Shown here: positions 18,265 to 25,923 of the stretch, piece by piece
Numbering within the stretch: the first letter of the stretch is position 1
Layout of the letters: each line of letters begins with the position of its first letter
Source of the DNA: Amycolatopsis cihanbeyliensis
GTDB lineage: Bacteria; Actinomycetota; Actinomycetes; Mycobacteriales; Pseudonocardiaceae
Assembly: GCF_006715045.1 (NCBI RefSeq)
Contig: NZ_VFML01000001.1
Coordinates: 4,618,501 to 4,682,500 of the forward strand
Reading direction: 5' to 3'
Length of the DNA stretch: 64,000 nt
Notes under the pieces: generated by a model
Seen by the model: only the letters and a program-made list of their open reading frames with translations
Databases searched by the model: none
What the model was told of the DNA's origin: nothing
Program-made: the position numbers and the translations under genes

Positions 18265-19560
18265 TCAGCGGTACAGCAGGTACGGCCGCCTGCGCCGGAC
18301 GAATCCGCGCAGCTCGGCCTGCCAGGCGTCCACGATGGTGTCCGCGTCCGCGCCCGCGTCGACCATGGTGCGCAGCCGGTCGGACCCGCTGAGTTTGTCG
18401 ATGAAATGGTCCGGCCGCCAGTCGAAGAGATCCGGGTGCAGGCGTTTCGCCGTGACGATCATCGAGACCGCGGTGCGGATCGCGTCGAAGGATCGGGGGT
18501 CGGTGACCGTCAGCTGCACCCCGCCGCAGGTCTCGCCGACGAACTTGCCGAAGGTGGGGACGAAGTAGTTCTCCCGGAAGCTGACGCCGCGCAGGTGCTG
18601 CTTGCCGAGCTCCTCCCGCCACCGCCAGTCGAGCCCGGGCGCACCGATGATCTCGAACGGGCGGGTGGTGCCCCGGCCCTCGGCGAACACGGTGCCCTCG
18701 AACAGGCAGGTCCCCGGGTACACCATCGCGGTGTCCGGGGTGGGCATGTTCGGGCTCGGCGGCACCCAGTGCAGGCCGGTGCCCGCGAAGAAGGTGTTCC
18801 GCCGCCAGCCGTGCATGCGGACCACGTGCAGCGCATCGCCGAGGCTGCCGCCGTCCTCGGGCAGGAACTCGGCGTCGAAGAACCTGGCCAGCTCGCCCAC
18901 GGTCATGCCGTGCTGCTGCACGATCGGTTTGCGGCCGACCCCGGAGGCGAACTCCGGGTCCAGCATCGGCCCGGCGGCCTCGCCCCCGAGCGGGTTCGGC
19001 CGGTCCAGTACCACCAGCGAGGCACCCGTGCGCCGGGCGGCGACCATCGCGGTGTACATCGACCAGATGTAGGTGTAGAAGCGCGCGCCGACATCGGCGA
19101 TGTCGAACACCACGGTGTCCACGCCCGCCTTGGTGAACATGCCGGCGAGCTCGTCCGCGGTCACGCCGTAGGCGTCGTAGACCGGGACGCCGGTGCGCGG
19201 GTCGACGTAGTCACCCTCCGAGCCGCCGGCCTGCGCACTGCCGCGGAAGCCGTGCTCGGGACCGAACGCCGCCACCGGGCGCACGCCGGACGCGACCATC
19301 GAGTCCACGATGTGATCACCTCCGGCCAGCACTCCGGTCGGGTTGGACAGCACGCCGACCTTGCGCCCACTCAAGGGACGCCATCGCAGCCGCGCCATGA
19401 CGTCCGCGCCGGGAACGGTGTCCCAGTGCGGTGTCCTGGCTGCCTCGGCCGTCTCCTCGGTGGTCCGCTCGGCGGCGCCGGCGGTCAGCTGCGTGCCAAG
19501 GGCCAGCGTAGGCGGGGTGAGCGCGGTTGCGGTCAGGAAGCGACGACGATTCACCGACAT
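18265..19560 (-). CDS. namZ: Exo-beta-N-acetylmuramidase NamZ (DUF1343, GH171)
   Basis: 431 residues. A Tat-type leader (NRRRFLTATALT) starts the protein. The DUF1343 body carries GVLSNPTGVL, FGPEHGFRG with the probable catalytic Glu, DIADVGARFYTYIWSM, and FFAGTGLHWVPPSPNMPTPD. NamZ removes terminal MurNAc from peptidoglycan fragments after NagZ has removed GlcNAc. The gene starts 7 bp past the nagZ stop and ends 21 bp before the amiE-like start, giving a three-gene secreted muropeptide-degrading unit. Export through Tat is inferred from the twin-arginine motif. Confidence 0.9.
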   Translation of the reverse strand: MSVNRRRFLTATALTPPTLALGTQLTAGAAERTTEETAEAARTPHWDTVPGADVMARLRWRPLSGRKVGVLSNPTGVLAGGDHIVDSMVASGVRPVAAFGPEHGFRGSAQAGGSEGDYVDPRTGVPVYDAYGVTADELAGMFTKAGVDTVVFDIADVGARFYTYIWSMYTAMVAARRTGASLVVLDRPNPLGGEAAGPMLDPEFASGVGRKPIVQQHGMTVGELARFFDAEFLPEDGGSLGDALHVVRMHGWRRNTFFAGTGLHWVPPSPNMPTPDTAMVYPGTCLFEGTVFAEGRGTTRPFEIIGAPGLDWRWREELGKQHLRGVSFRENYFVPTFGKFVGETCGGVQLTVTDPRSFDAIRTAVSMIVTAKRLHPDLFDWRPDHFIDKLSGSDRLRTMVDAGADADTIVDAWQAELRGFVRRRRPYLLYR

Positions 19561-19567
19561 GCCGGCC

Positions 19568-21400
19568 TCACCAGCTCAGACCGTGGTCGAAGGGGTAGAG
19601 CACGGTATCCGGGTCGCTGCCGGACGGGATGTCCACCGGCAGCTTCCCGCGCGGCGAGCTCGTGCCGAGCAGCACCTTGGCCAGCGCGGTCATCGAGACG
19701 TCCCGCCAGTCGTAGGTGGCCACCCAGGTCGGCACGTCCGCGTAACCGGGGTCGTATGGCTCCTGCACGGCCACCGCGACCACCGGCCTGCCGGTGCCGA
19801 GCAGGCTGTCCACCAGCTCGCGCTGGGCCGCGCCGGTGCGCAGGTTGTTGGTCAGCACGACCACGGTGTCCGCCTCGCCGGCCGCCGCGACCGTCCGTTC
19901 GATCGTGCCCGGATCGGGGCTGGAGCCGGTGGGCAACGCCGTCCCGCCCAGCTCCTCGGCCAGCGCCCGCACCGGTTCCGCCGGGTAACCGGGGTAGGAA
20001 GGGCGATTCCAGCCGGTGACCAGCACCTTGCCGGGATCCTCGAGCGGGAGCACGCCCGCGCCGTTGCGCAGCACTGTGGTGGCCCGATCGGTGACCCGCT
20101 GGACGGCTTCCTTGTGCTCAGGGGTGCCGACCTTGTGCGGCACCTGCCGCTCGTTGACGAACGGCCGGAACAGGATGCCCCGGTTGAACTTCTGCTCGAG
20201 AATGCGCCGCACGCTCCGGTCGATGCGCTCCTCGCTGATCCGGCCGCCGCGCACGGCGTCCAGCACGCCGTCGATGGCCACATCCAGGTCCGGCGGCATC
20301 AGCATCTGGTCCACGCCGGCCTCGAGGGCGCGCACCGGGATCTCCGAGTCCGAGTACATCTCGCGCACTCCCTGCATCTGCAGCGAGTCCGTGACGATGA
20401 CGCCCTGGTACCCGAGGTCCGCACGGAGCAGGCCGGTCATGATCGGTTTGGACAGCGTCGCCGGGTCGCCCGAGGGATCGAGGCTGGGGACCGTGATGTG
20501 CGCGGTCATGATCGCGTCGGCCCCGGCCTCGATGGCCGCCCGGAACGGCGGCAGGTCGGTCTCCCGCCATTCCTGTTCGGTGCGGTCGATCGTGGGTAGA
20601 CCGGTGTGGCTGTCCGTGGCCGCGTCACCGTGGCCGGGGAAGTGCTTCGCCGCGGTGGACACGGTCTGGCCGTACCTTTCCGCCTCCTGGTAGCCCTCCA
20701 CCTGCGCGGCGACATTGCGCGCGGCGAGGTCCGGGTGTGCGGAGAACGAGCGCGAGCCGATGATCGGGTTCAGCGGGTTGGAGTTGACGTCGGCCACCGG
20801 CGCGAAGTTCTGCCTGATCCCGATCGCGCTCAGTTCCTCGGCGTTGATCGAGGCGAGCTCCCGAGCGGCGGCCTGGTCACGGGTGGCGCCCAGCGCCATC
20901 GCGCTCGGGTACTCGGTTGCCGGCTCGCCGAGCCGGGTCACCCGGCCGCCTTCCTGATCCACCGAGATGGTCAGCGGCAGGTGGGGTGCACTGGTCAGCG
21001 CGGCGCGCTGCAGCCCGTTGGAAAGCCCGGCCACCTGTCGCGGCGTCTCGATGTTGTCGGTCCCGCCGTGGTTGAAGTAGATGACCCCGCCGACGTGGTA
21101 GCGCCGTACCACCTGGGCCGGGGTGTCCACCCCGTATTTCTCCTGGTTCCCGGGGTGGGTCTCGTCGGCGGACTGGCCCCAGACATCGGCGACGAAGAGT
21201 TGGCCCACCTTCTGTTCCAGTGTCATCCAGCGCATCGCCTGCTGTGCCCATGCCTGTGCCCCGGCCTGGACGCCGGGACCGTTCGACCCCGGTTCGTGTT
21301 CGTGCGTCGCGGTGGCCGGGCCGGCGCCGGCGACGGTGGTGACGGCGAGCAGGCCGGCGACTGAAACGGCGGCGATCTGTGGCCTCCGGCGGGTCGTCAC
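19568..21400 (-). CDS. nagZ: Secreted beta-N-acetylglucosaminidase NagZ (GH3, two-domain)
   Basis: 610 residues. A signal peptide (TTRRRPQIAAVSVAGLLAV) precedes the GH3 barrel with ISVDQEGGRVTRL, the catalytic loop KHFPGHGDAATDSH and the nucleophile Asp in VIVTDSLQMQG. A second alpha/beta domain fills residues ~410-610, as in Bacillus NagZ but not in the short Gram-negative enzyme. It trims GlcNAc from the non-reducing ends of muropeptides. GTG 21400 is set by AGGGAGG 7 bases upstream; the frame extends further up but without a site. First gene of the recycling cluster. Confidence 0.93.
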   Translation of the reverse strand: MTTRRRPQIAAVSVAGLLAVTTVAGAGPATATHEHEPGSNGPGVQAGAQAWAQQAMRWMTLEQKVGQLFVADVWGQSADETHPGNQEKYGVDTPAQVVRRYHVGGVIYFNHGGTDNIETPRQVAGLSNGLQRAALTSAPHLPLTISVDQEGGRVTRLGEPATEYPSAMALGATRDQAAARELASINAEELSAIGIRQNFAPVADVNSNPLNPIIGSRSFSAHPDLAARNVAAQVEGYQEAERYGQTVSTAAKHFPGHGDAATDSHTGLPTIDRTEQEWRETDLPPFRAAIEAGADAIMTAHITVPSLDPSGDPATLSKPIMTGLLRADLGYQGVIVTDSLQMQGVREMYSDSEIPVRALEAGVDQMLMPPDLDVAIDGVLDAVRGGRISEERIDRSVRRILEQKFNRGILFRPFVNERQVPHKVGTPEHKEAVQRVTDRATTVLRNGAGVLPLEDPGKVLVTGWNRPSYPGYPAEPVRALAEELGGTALPTGSSPDPGTIERTVAAAGEADTVVVLTNNLRTGAAQRELVDSLLGTGRPVVAVAVQEPYDPGYADVPTWVATYDWRDVSMTALAKVLLGTSSPRGKLPVDIPSGSDPDTVLYPFDHGLSW

Positions 21401-21759
21401 GACAAGCCTCCCTGTGTTCTCGCGGCGGTGCGGCACGCGGGTGTCAACGGGCCGAAGGTCCGAAATCTTCTCACGCGAATCTTTCGGTATCGGGAAGCTA
21501 CTCACCGCCGGTGGCACGGTCAACGACGTGCTATGCCGTTTGGCCTAGTCAGGCCCCATAACAACTTCATAGCGCACGATGCGAACGGACCACTGGCGGC
21601 ACCGGTCAGTACCACGTCCCTGGGCTGGTCCGGACGAGAACGTGCCCAGCCATCGCCGGCGCGAGGGGCAGGCATCGTGGGGGCCGGGGGGTCGGGGGCT
21701 CGGCCCCTGGAAAGAGACCGGACCGAGCGAGGTTGCCGAACGGCGACCGAGCATACGCT

Positions 21760-21797
21760 GGCGGCGCCCATCCGCATTGCTGCCGATGGGCGCCGCC
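21760..21797 (-). terminator. Long hairpin, probable terminator
   Basis: A perfect 13-bp stem (21760-21772 with 21785-21797) encloses a 12-base loop that itself contains GCA/TGC pairing. It lies about 420 bp beyond the stop of the HAD gene on the minus strand and ahead of nagZ. It would stop read-through into the recycling cluster. Confidence 0.45.
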
Positions 21798-21888
21798 TGC
21801 TCGCGCGGGCTACTCGGGTGACCAAGCGTGCAACTCAGGTCGTACCTACCTGGACTCGGCGTCCGGCGTCCCGGTACGCAGTCCCTTG

Positions 21889-21952
21889 ACGACAAGCCTC
21901 CCGCGGCGTGCTGCGCGTGGGTGCCCGGAGTCCGCGCACGGAGATCTTTCGG
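21889..21952. repeat. Degenerate second copy of the nagZ leader
   Basis: The 14-mer ACGACAAGCCTCCC at 21889-21902 exactly repeats 21399-21412, where it contains the nagZ start and Shine-Dalgarno region. A later shared word ATCTTTCGG occurs at 21944 and 21479, with about 25 bp missing in the second copy, and a CGCGGCG-type block lies between. The copies are 490 bp apart in the same orientation. Confidence 0.5.
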
Positions 21953-22219
21953 GGTGGACGAGGCTTCTCTTCTGCCTGGCCCCTGGCCGACAAGATGTCC
22001 GCACCTACTTTCTACCCAGTGACGGCCGTCACTTCAAGGGTGCGGACGGGTGCACCGGTACAGAGGCTCGATCCGGTGACGAGAGGTTTCCCCGCGTCGT
22101 GGAATCAGTGGTCCCGCCTGGCCTGTTTCGCCGGTTCGTGCCGCCGTGTGGGTGTCGGGGCTCGGGGTGCGGGCACCCAGCGTCGTGGCGCGCTCGACAG
22201 TGGACGGTTCGGTCCTCGC

Positions 22220-23077
22220 TCAGTCTTTGCGTCGCCTGCGGGAAATCCCGTACCACGTCATACCGGCCGCGGCGACGGCGCCGAACCCGACCGCCATCAT
22301 CGTGGCCGGAGTGGGGATGCGGTCGCGCAGGGAGACCGGTTTGGAGAACTCCAGCACCGGCCAGTTCCGGGATTCCGCGAGCCTGCGCAGGGCGCGGTCC
22401 GGGTTGACCGCGTGTGGGTGACCGACCACTTCGAGCAGCGGCACGTCGGTGCTGGAATCACTGTAGGCATGGCATGCGGTGAGGTCGTAGCCATGGGTGT
22501 CGGCAAGGCGCCGGGCTGCCACCGCCTTCTGCTCGCCGTAGCAGTAGAAGGCGACCTGGCCCGAGTAGCGGCCCTCGACGATCTCCATCCGGGTGGCCAC
22601 GCTGCGGGTGGCGCCGAGCATCTCCGCGATCGGCGCGACCACCTCCTCGCCGGTCGCGGAGAGCACGACCACGTCGTGGCCTTCGTCCTTGTGCCGGGCG
22701 ATGAGTTCGGCGGCCTCCGCGTAGACGAGCGGCTCGACCACGTCATGCAGCGTCTCGGCGACGATGGCGCTTACCTGTGCCACATCCCACCCCGCGCACA
22801 ACGCCGAGATCTGCGCCCGCATCCGCTCCGTCTTGTCCGCGTCCGCGCCGGCGAGGGAGAAGACCAGTTGGGCGTACGCGCTCTTCAACGCCGCCCTGCG
22901 GTTGATCAGACCCTGGCGCAGCAGGGGCTTGCTGAAGGCAAGCGCACTCGAGGATGCGATGATCGTCTTGTCGAGATCGAAGAACGCCGCGACCTCGGTG
23001 TCGGATGCGGGCGTGGTCCGGGTCGGCACGGTGGGTTCGGCTGACTGCTCGGCGGGAGACCTGGTGGGTTCGGGCAC
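22220..23077 (-). CDS. HAD-IB family phosphatase with C-terminal membrane anchor (SerB/CicA-like)
   Basis: 285 residues. HAD motifs in order: FFDLDKTIIA (motif I, nucleophile Asp), VVVLSATGEE (motif II), YGEQKAVAA (motif III Lys) and HAYSDSSTDVPLLE (motif IV). A final helix (MMAVGFGAVAAAGMTWYG) followed by SRRRRKD should tether it to the membrane. Relatives are annotated phosphoserine phosphatase-like or inhibition of morphological differentiation protein. GTG 23077 is placed because TATTGT lies exactly 6 bp upstream, a leaderless arrangement; GTG 23122 with GGGGAG is an alternative. Divergent from ssd. Confidence 0.82.
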   Translation of the reverse strand: MPEPTRSPAEQSAEPTVPTRTTPASDTEVAAFFDLDKTIIASSSALAFSKPLLRQGLINRRAALKSAYAQLVFSLAGADADKTERMRAQISALCAGWDVAQVSAIVAETLHDVVEPLVYAEAAELIARHKDEGHDVVVLSATGEEVVAPIAEMLGATRSVATRMEIVEGRYSGQVAFYCYGEQKAVAARRLADTHGYDLTACHAYSDSSTDVPLLEVVGHPHAVNPDRALRRLAESRNWPVLEFSKPVSLRDRIPTPATMMAVGFGAVAAAGMTWYGISRRRRKD

Positions 23078-23294
23078 CCCTCCACAATAGAAGTGGCCGC
23101 CAGTCGCCGGTGAGCTGGTCACTGTACTCCCCGGCCGCCGGAAAATAGATGACATATTACGGCGCCCGGTTGAACGTGCCGTTACCGAATTGTGGGTACC
23201 CGCCCGTCACCCACCACTGCGCCAAGCGAGTTACAGTTGAAGGGTCCGGTGTCGATCGGACCGGTTCAGTCCGACCCCCCGGGGCTGAACCCTC

Positions 23295-23330
23295 GGCGGC
23301 CCCCGCTCCTCCCCCCTGGCGGGGGCCGCC
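23295..23330 (+). other. 12-bp-stem hairpin in the ssd leader
   Basis: GGCGGCCCCCGC (23295-23306) pairs perfectly with 23319-23330 around a pyrimidine-rich 12-base loop. It lies about 180 bp before ssd; it may be a terminator or an attenuator in the ssd leader. Which one cannot be told without a transcription start. Confidence 0.45.
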
Positions 23331-23362
23331 CCTCAATCTTCCGCATCCCTCGGGTTCTCCAG

Positions 23363-23391
23363 GTTGTCCACATCAGCCTTGCTGTCCACAG
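23363..23391. repeat. DnaA-box-like pair, copy 1
   Basis: TTGTCCACA at 23364-23372 is the DnaA-box form used by high-GC actinomycetes; CTGTCCACA follows 18 bp later (23382-23390). The 29-bp unit 23363-23391 matches 25 of 29 bases with 25815-25843 upstream of tadA. It may bind DnaA or another factor shared by the two pilus-related promoters. Confidence 0.55.
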
Positions 23392-23507
23392 CCGCGATTC
23401 TTCGTCGTTGTCCCGGGCGGTCTGCTGGACGACGCTGGAGTTCCGACCGGTGTTGCGGGCCCGGCCCCGGTCGGTGGTGACCGAGCGAGGCCCGTTGGGG
23501 GTGCACG

Positions 23508-24578
23508 ATGGGCGAGCAACGCCCACTTGCCGTTATTAATGACGAAACCGTCCTGGACGAAGTGCTGCGGCTCGCCGCGGCGGTCGGCTGCGAGGTCGAT
23601 CGCGCTGCGGATCTGCCCGGTGCCCGTCCGCAGTGGACCGCGGCACCACTGGTCATCCTCGACGAGGAAGCCGTGCGGTACGGCGATCCCCCGCCGCGGC
23701 GCCCCGGGATTCTGCTTGTCTGCAAGGGAACCGTCGCGCCCGAGTCATTGCGACGTGCGTTGCGTAACGGGGTGGAGCGGTTGGTCATGCTCCCGGACGA
23801 CGAGGGGGAGTTGGTCTCCGCGCTCGCCGATGCCGTCGAGGGACCCGTGCTGGACGGCAGGGTGCTCGCCGTGCTCGGGGGTCGAGGAGGTGCCGGCGCG
23901 TCGGTATTCGCGGCCGGTCTCGGCCTTGGTGCGGTACGCGCCGGGGGTAATGCATTACTCGTGGACTGCGATCCCCTCGGGGGCGGAGTCGATCTGTTGC
24001 TCGGTGTCGAGGACGAACCCGGGCTGCGCTGGCCGGAACTGCGGGTGAACTCCGGCCGGGTCTCGATGGCCGCGCTGCAGCCGGCGTTGCCGGGCACCCG
24101 GCACGGTGCGGCCCGGCTCTCCGTGCTGTCCTGTGGTCGAGACGGTGCGGACGGCGCGGGCCCGTCCGGGCATGCGGTCGCCGCGGTGGTGCGGGCCGGG
24201 CGCAGGGCGGGGCAGCTTGTGGTCTGCGACCTTCCCCGGCACTTGCCGGGTGCGGCCAGGCCCGTGCTGGAACTCGCCGATCTCGTGATCCTCGTGGTCC
24301 CCGCCGAGCTGCGAGCCTGTGCCGCGGCGGCACAGGTCCTGCGCGGTCTGTTCCAGGTCCGTGAGCGGGTGCGGGTGCTGGTCCGTGGACCATCCGCCGA
24401 AGGCCTCGGGGTCGACCAGGTCGCCGCCGCGGTCGGGGTGCCCGCGGTAGCTTCCGTGCGTGCGGAGCGGGCACCCGCTCGCGCACTGCTCGAGCGGCGC
24501 GGGGGTTCGCTTTCCGGGGCGGCACGGGCGGTACTGGAGACGGTACGGTTCGACCCGAGTCGGGAGGGATCGGCATGA
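23508..24578 (+). CDS. ssd: Septum-site-determining protein Ssd / CpaE-TadZ-like ATPase
   Basis: 356 residues. The N-terminal ~120 residues are receiver-like, and from residue ~125 a MinD/ParA fold follows (RVLAVLGGRGGAGASVFAAG, ALLVDCDPLGGGVDLLLG, LVVCDLPRHLPGAARPVLE). The P-loop reads GGRGGAGAS, lacking both Lys of the deviant Walker A motif, so ATP turnover is uncertain. In mycobacteria the homologue affects septum formation; the CpaE/TadZ group localises Tad pilus machines. ATG has GGGGGTG upstream. The stop overlaps the DUF2891 ATG (ATGA). Confidence 0.82.
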   Translation: MGEQRPLAVINDETVLDEVLRLAAAVGCEVDRAADLPGARPQWTAAPLVILDEEAVRYGDPPPRRPGILLVCKGTVAPESLRRALRNGVERLVMLPDDEGELVSALADAVEGPVLDGRVLAVLGGRGGAGASVFAAGLGLGAVRAGGNALLVDCDPLGGGVDLLLGVEDEPGLRWPELRVNSGRVSMAALQPALPGTRHGAARLSVLSCGRDGADGAGPSGHAVAAVVRAGRRAGQLVVCDLPRHLPGAARPVLELADLVILVVPAELRACAAAAQVLRGLFQVRERVRVLVRGPSAEGLGVDQVAAAVGVPAVASVRAERAPARALLERRGGSLSGAARAVLETVRFDPSREGSA

Positions 24579-25618
24579 CCACACGCGGGGAGCGGCGCGA
24601 GAGCGAGCTGCGTTCGCTGGCGCCGACGTTCGCGCGGACGGCGTTGACCAACATCGCCCGCGAGTACCCGCACCACGAATCGCATCTGCAGACCAGTGCG
24701 GTGGATCGGGTTCCCCGGCCCCGCGACCTGCATCCGGCCTTCTTCGGTAGCTACGACTGGCATTCGTGCGTGGAGATGCACTGGCTGCTGTTGCGGCTGC
24801 TGCGGCTGGTACCGGACGCGGTGCCGCGGGAGGAGGTCCGAGCCGCGCTCGACGAGCACCTCGGCCCGGCCGCCCTCGCGGCGGAAGCCGACTACTTCGC
24901 TCGGGTGGACCAGCGCGCGAACGAGCGCCCCTACGGCTGGGGGTGGGCGCTGATGTTGACCCACGAGGCCGCCACCTGCCGCGACCCCGCGGCCGCGCGG
25001 TGGACCGAGAGTCTGACGACGCTGGCGAGTGTGTTCGTCCATCGCTACCTGGAGTGGCTGCCGCTGGCCACGTACCCCGTGCGGTACGGCGTGCATGGCA
25101 ACAGCGCCTTCGGGCTTTCCCTCGCCCTGCCGTATGCCCGCATGCTGGCGGAAAGCGGTGACGGCAGGCTTCTCGACGCCGTCACCGCGGCCGCGCACCG
25201 GTGGTTCGGCGACGATCGGGACTATCCGGCGGGCTGGGAGCCGTCCGGAGCCGACTTCCTCTCGCCGGCTCTGGTGGAAGCGGAGCTGATGGCGGGCCTG
25301 CTGCCCGCGGAGAGGTACGCCTCCTGGCTGGACTCGTTCCTGCCCGGTATCGCCGCGGGTGAGCCGGCCACGCTGTTCACCCCGGCGTTCGTCAGTGACT
25401 TGACCGACGGGTACATCGCCCACCTGCACGGGCTGAACCTGTCCAGGGCGTGGTGCTGGCGGCGCCTCGCGGAGTCGTTGCCCGGCGGGGATCCGCGCGC
25501 CGAGCTCATGTTCGCGGCCGCCGAGGAGCACGCCGAGGCCGCGCTCGGCCACGCCACCGGTAGCGACTACGCGGTGGAACACTGGCTGGCGTGCTACGCG
25601 GTGCTGCTGCTCAGCTGA
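24575..25618 (+). CDS. DUF2891 family protein
   Basis: 347 residues, rich in Trp, His and Glu, with an all-helical pattern like an alpha/alpha toroid. Landmarks are HPAFFGSYDWHSCVEMHW near residue 52-70, NERPYGWGWALML, VRYGVHGNSAFGLSLALPYA, and LHGLNLSRAWCWRRLA. These conserved aromatic and His positions recall DUF2891, whose fold suggests a sugar or glycan-processing enzyme but whose activity is unknown. It overlaps ssd by 4 bp, so it is co-translated with it, and it separates ssd from tadA, which I recall as adjacent in mycobacteria. Confidence 0.75.
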   Translation: MTTRGERRESELRSLAPTFARTALTNIAREYPHHESHLQTSAVDRVPRPRDLHPAFFGSYDWHSCVEMHWLLLRLLRLVPDAVPREEVRAALDEHLGPAALAAEADYFARVDQRANERPYGWGWALMLTHEAATCRDPAAARWTESLTTLASVFVHRYLEWLPLATYPVRYGVHGNSAFGLSLALPYARMLAESGDGRLLDAVTAAAHRWFGDDRDYPAGWEPSGADFLSPALVEAELMAGLLPAERYASWLDSFLPGIAAGEPATLFTPAFVSDLTDGYIAHLHGLNLSRAWCWRRLAESLPGGDPRAELMFAAAEEHAEAALGHATGSDYAVEHWLACYAVLLLS

Positions 25619-25652
25619 GCCGTCTCCCGCCAGCCTGATCTGCCTACAATAG

Positions 25653-25671
25653 ATTGCCCGCTTCGGGCGGT
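25653..25671 (+). terminator. Weak hairpin after DUF2891
   Basis: GCCCG (25656-25660) pairs with CGGGC (25664-25668) over a 3-base loop, extended by two wobble pairs and one A-T pair. It lies 35 bp past the DUF2891 stop and may end the ssd transcript. Confidence 0.35.
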
Positions 25672-25697
25672 TCCGGCGCGCCACCGGCTCCCATCGT

Positions 25698-25781
25698 GTT
25701 TGCCGCCCACGTAAGCGTGTTTGCTCTCCACGCGCACGAGTTTGCCGCTCACGCGCACGAGTTTGCCGTTCGTGTACGTGC
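25698..25781. repeat. Four tandem 21-bp repeats (iteron-like)
   Basis: Units start at 25698, 25719, 25740 and 25761, each beginning GTTTGC and mostly continuing CCGCTCACGCGCACGA with substitutions. The 21-bp period equals two helical turns, so all units face the same side of the helix. The fourth unit is the most diverged. A DnaA-box pair follows 34 bp later. Confidence 0.8.
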
Positions 25782-25814
25782 ACGATCCGGGATGGCTTGC
25801 CGCTCCCGCGTCAC

Positions 25815-25843
25815 GTTGTCCACATCAACCGGGTTGTCCACAG
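25815..25843. repeat. DnaA-box-like pair, copy 2
   Basis: TTGTCCACA occurs at 25816-25824 and again at 25834-25842, 18 bp apart start to start. The whole 29-bp unit is a near copy (25/29) of 23363-23391 in front of ssd. It ends 80 bp before the tadA start. Confidence 0.55.
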
Positions 25844-25923
25844 GTTGAGGAGACCGTCGTTGTGCCGGCACGGCCGAGCGCGTGACGCTGGAACTCGGAA
25901 TCTCGAGCTGTGGAGGAGCAGCC

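Larger units (their letters stand above)
21401..22219. other. 819-bp gap without a convincing gene
   Basis: Reading frames here have no ribosome-binding sites, poor codon bias and no recognisable domains. The gap holds the nagZ leader, a partial second copy of that leader (21889-21952), and a strong hairpin at 21760-21797. It separates the nagZ start from the stop of the HAD-phosphatase gene, both on the minus strand, and may be the scar of a lost gene. Confidence 0.6.
23078..23507. other. Divergent intergenic region of the HAD and ssd genes
   Basis: 430 bp without a gene. It contains the -10 of the HAD gene (TATTGT, 23084-23089 on the minus strand), a 12-bp-stem hairpin at 23295-23330 and a pair of DnaA-box-like words at 23363-23391 ahead of ssd. 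Confidence 0.6.
25619..25923. other. Intergenic region before tadA
   Basis: 305 bp without a credible gene. In order: a weak hairpin (25653-25671), four 21-bp tandem repeats (25698-25781), and a DnaA-box-like pair (25815-25843). A reading frame crossing it encodes only the seven-residue periodicity imposed by the 21-bp repeats and was rejected. Confidence 0.7.

Noticed and set aside
21428..21889. A 153-codon frame in the gap before nagZ
   Set aside because: No start site, no domain, irregular codon use.
25654..25848. Plus-strand frame across the 21-bp repeats
   Set aside because: Its seven-residue periodicity is simply the translation of 21-bp units; there is no start site.
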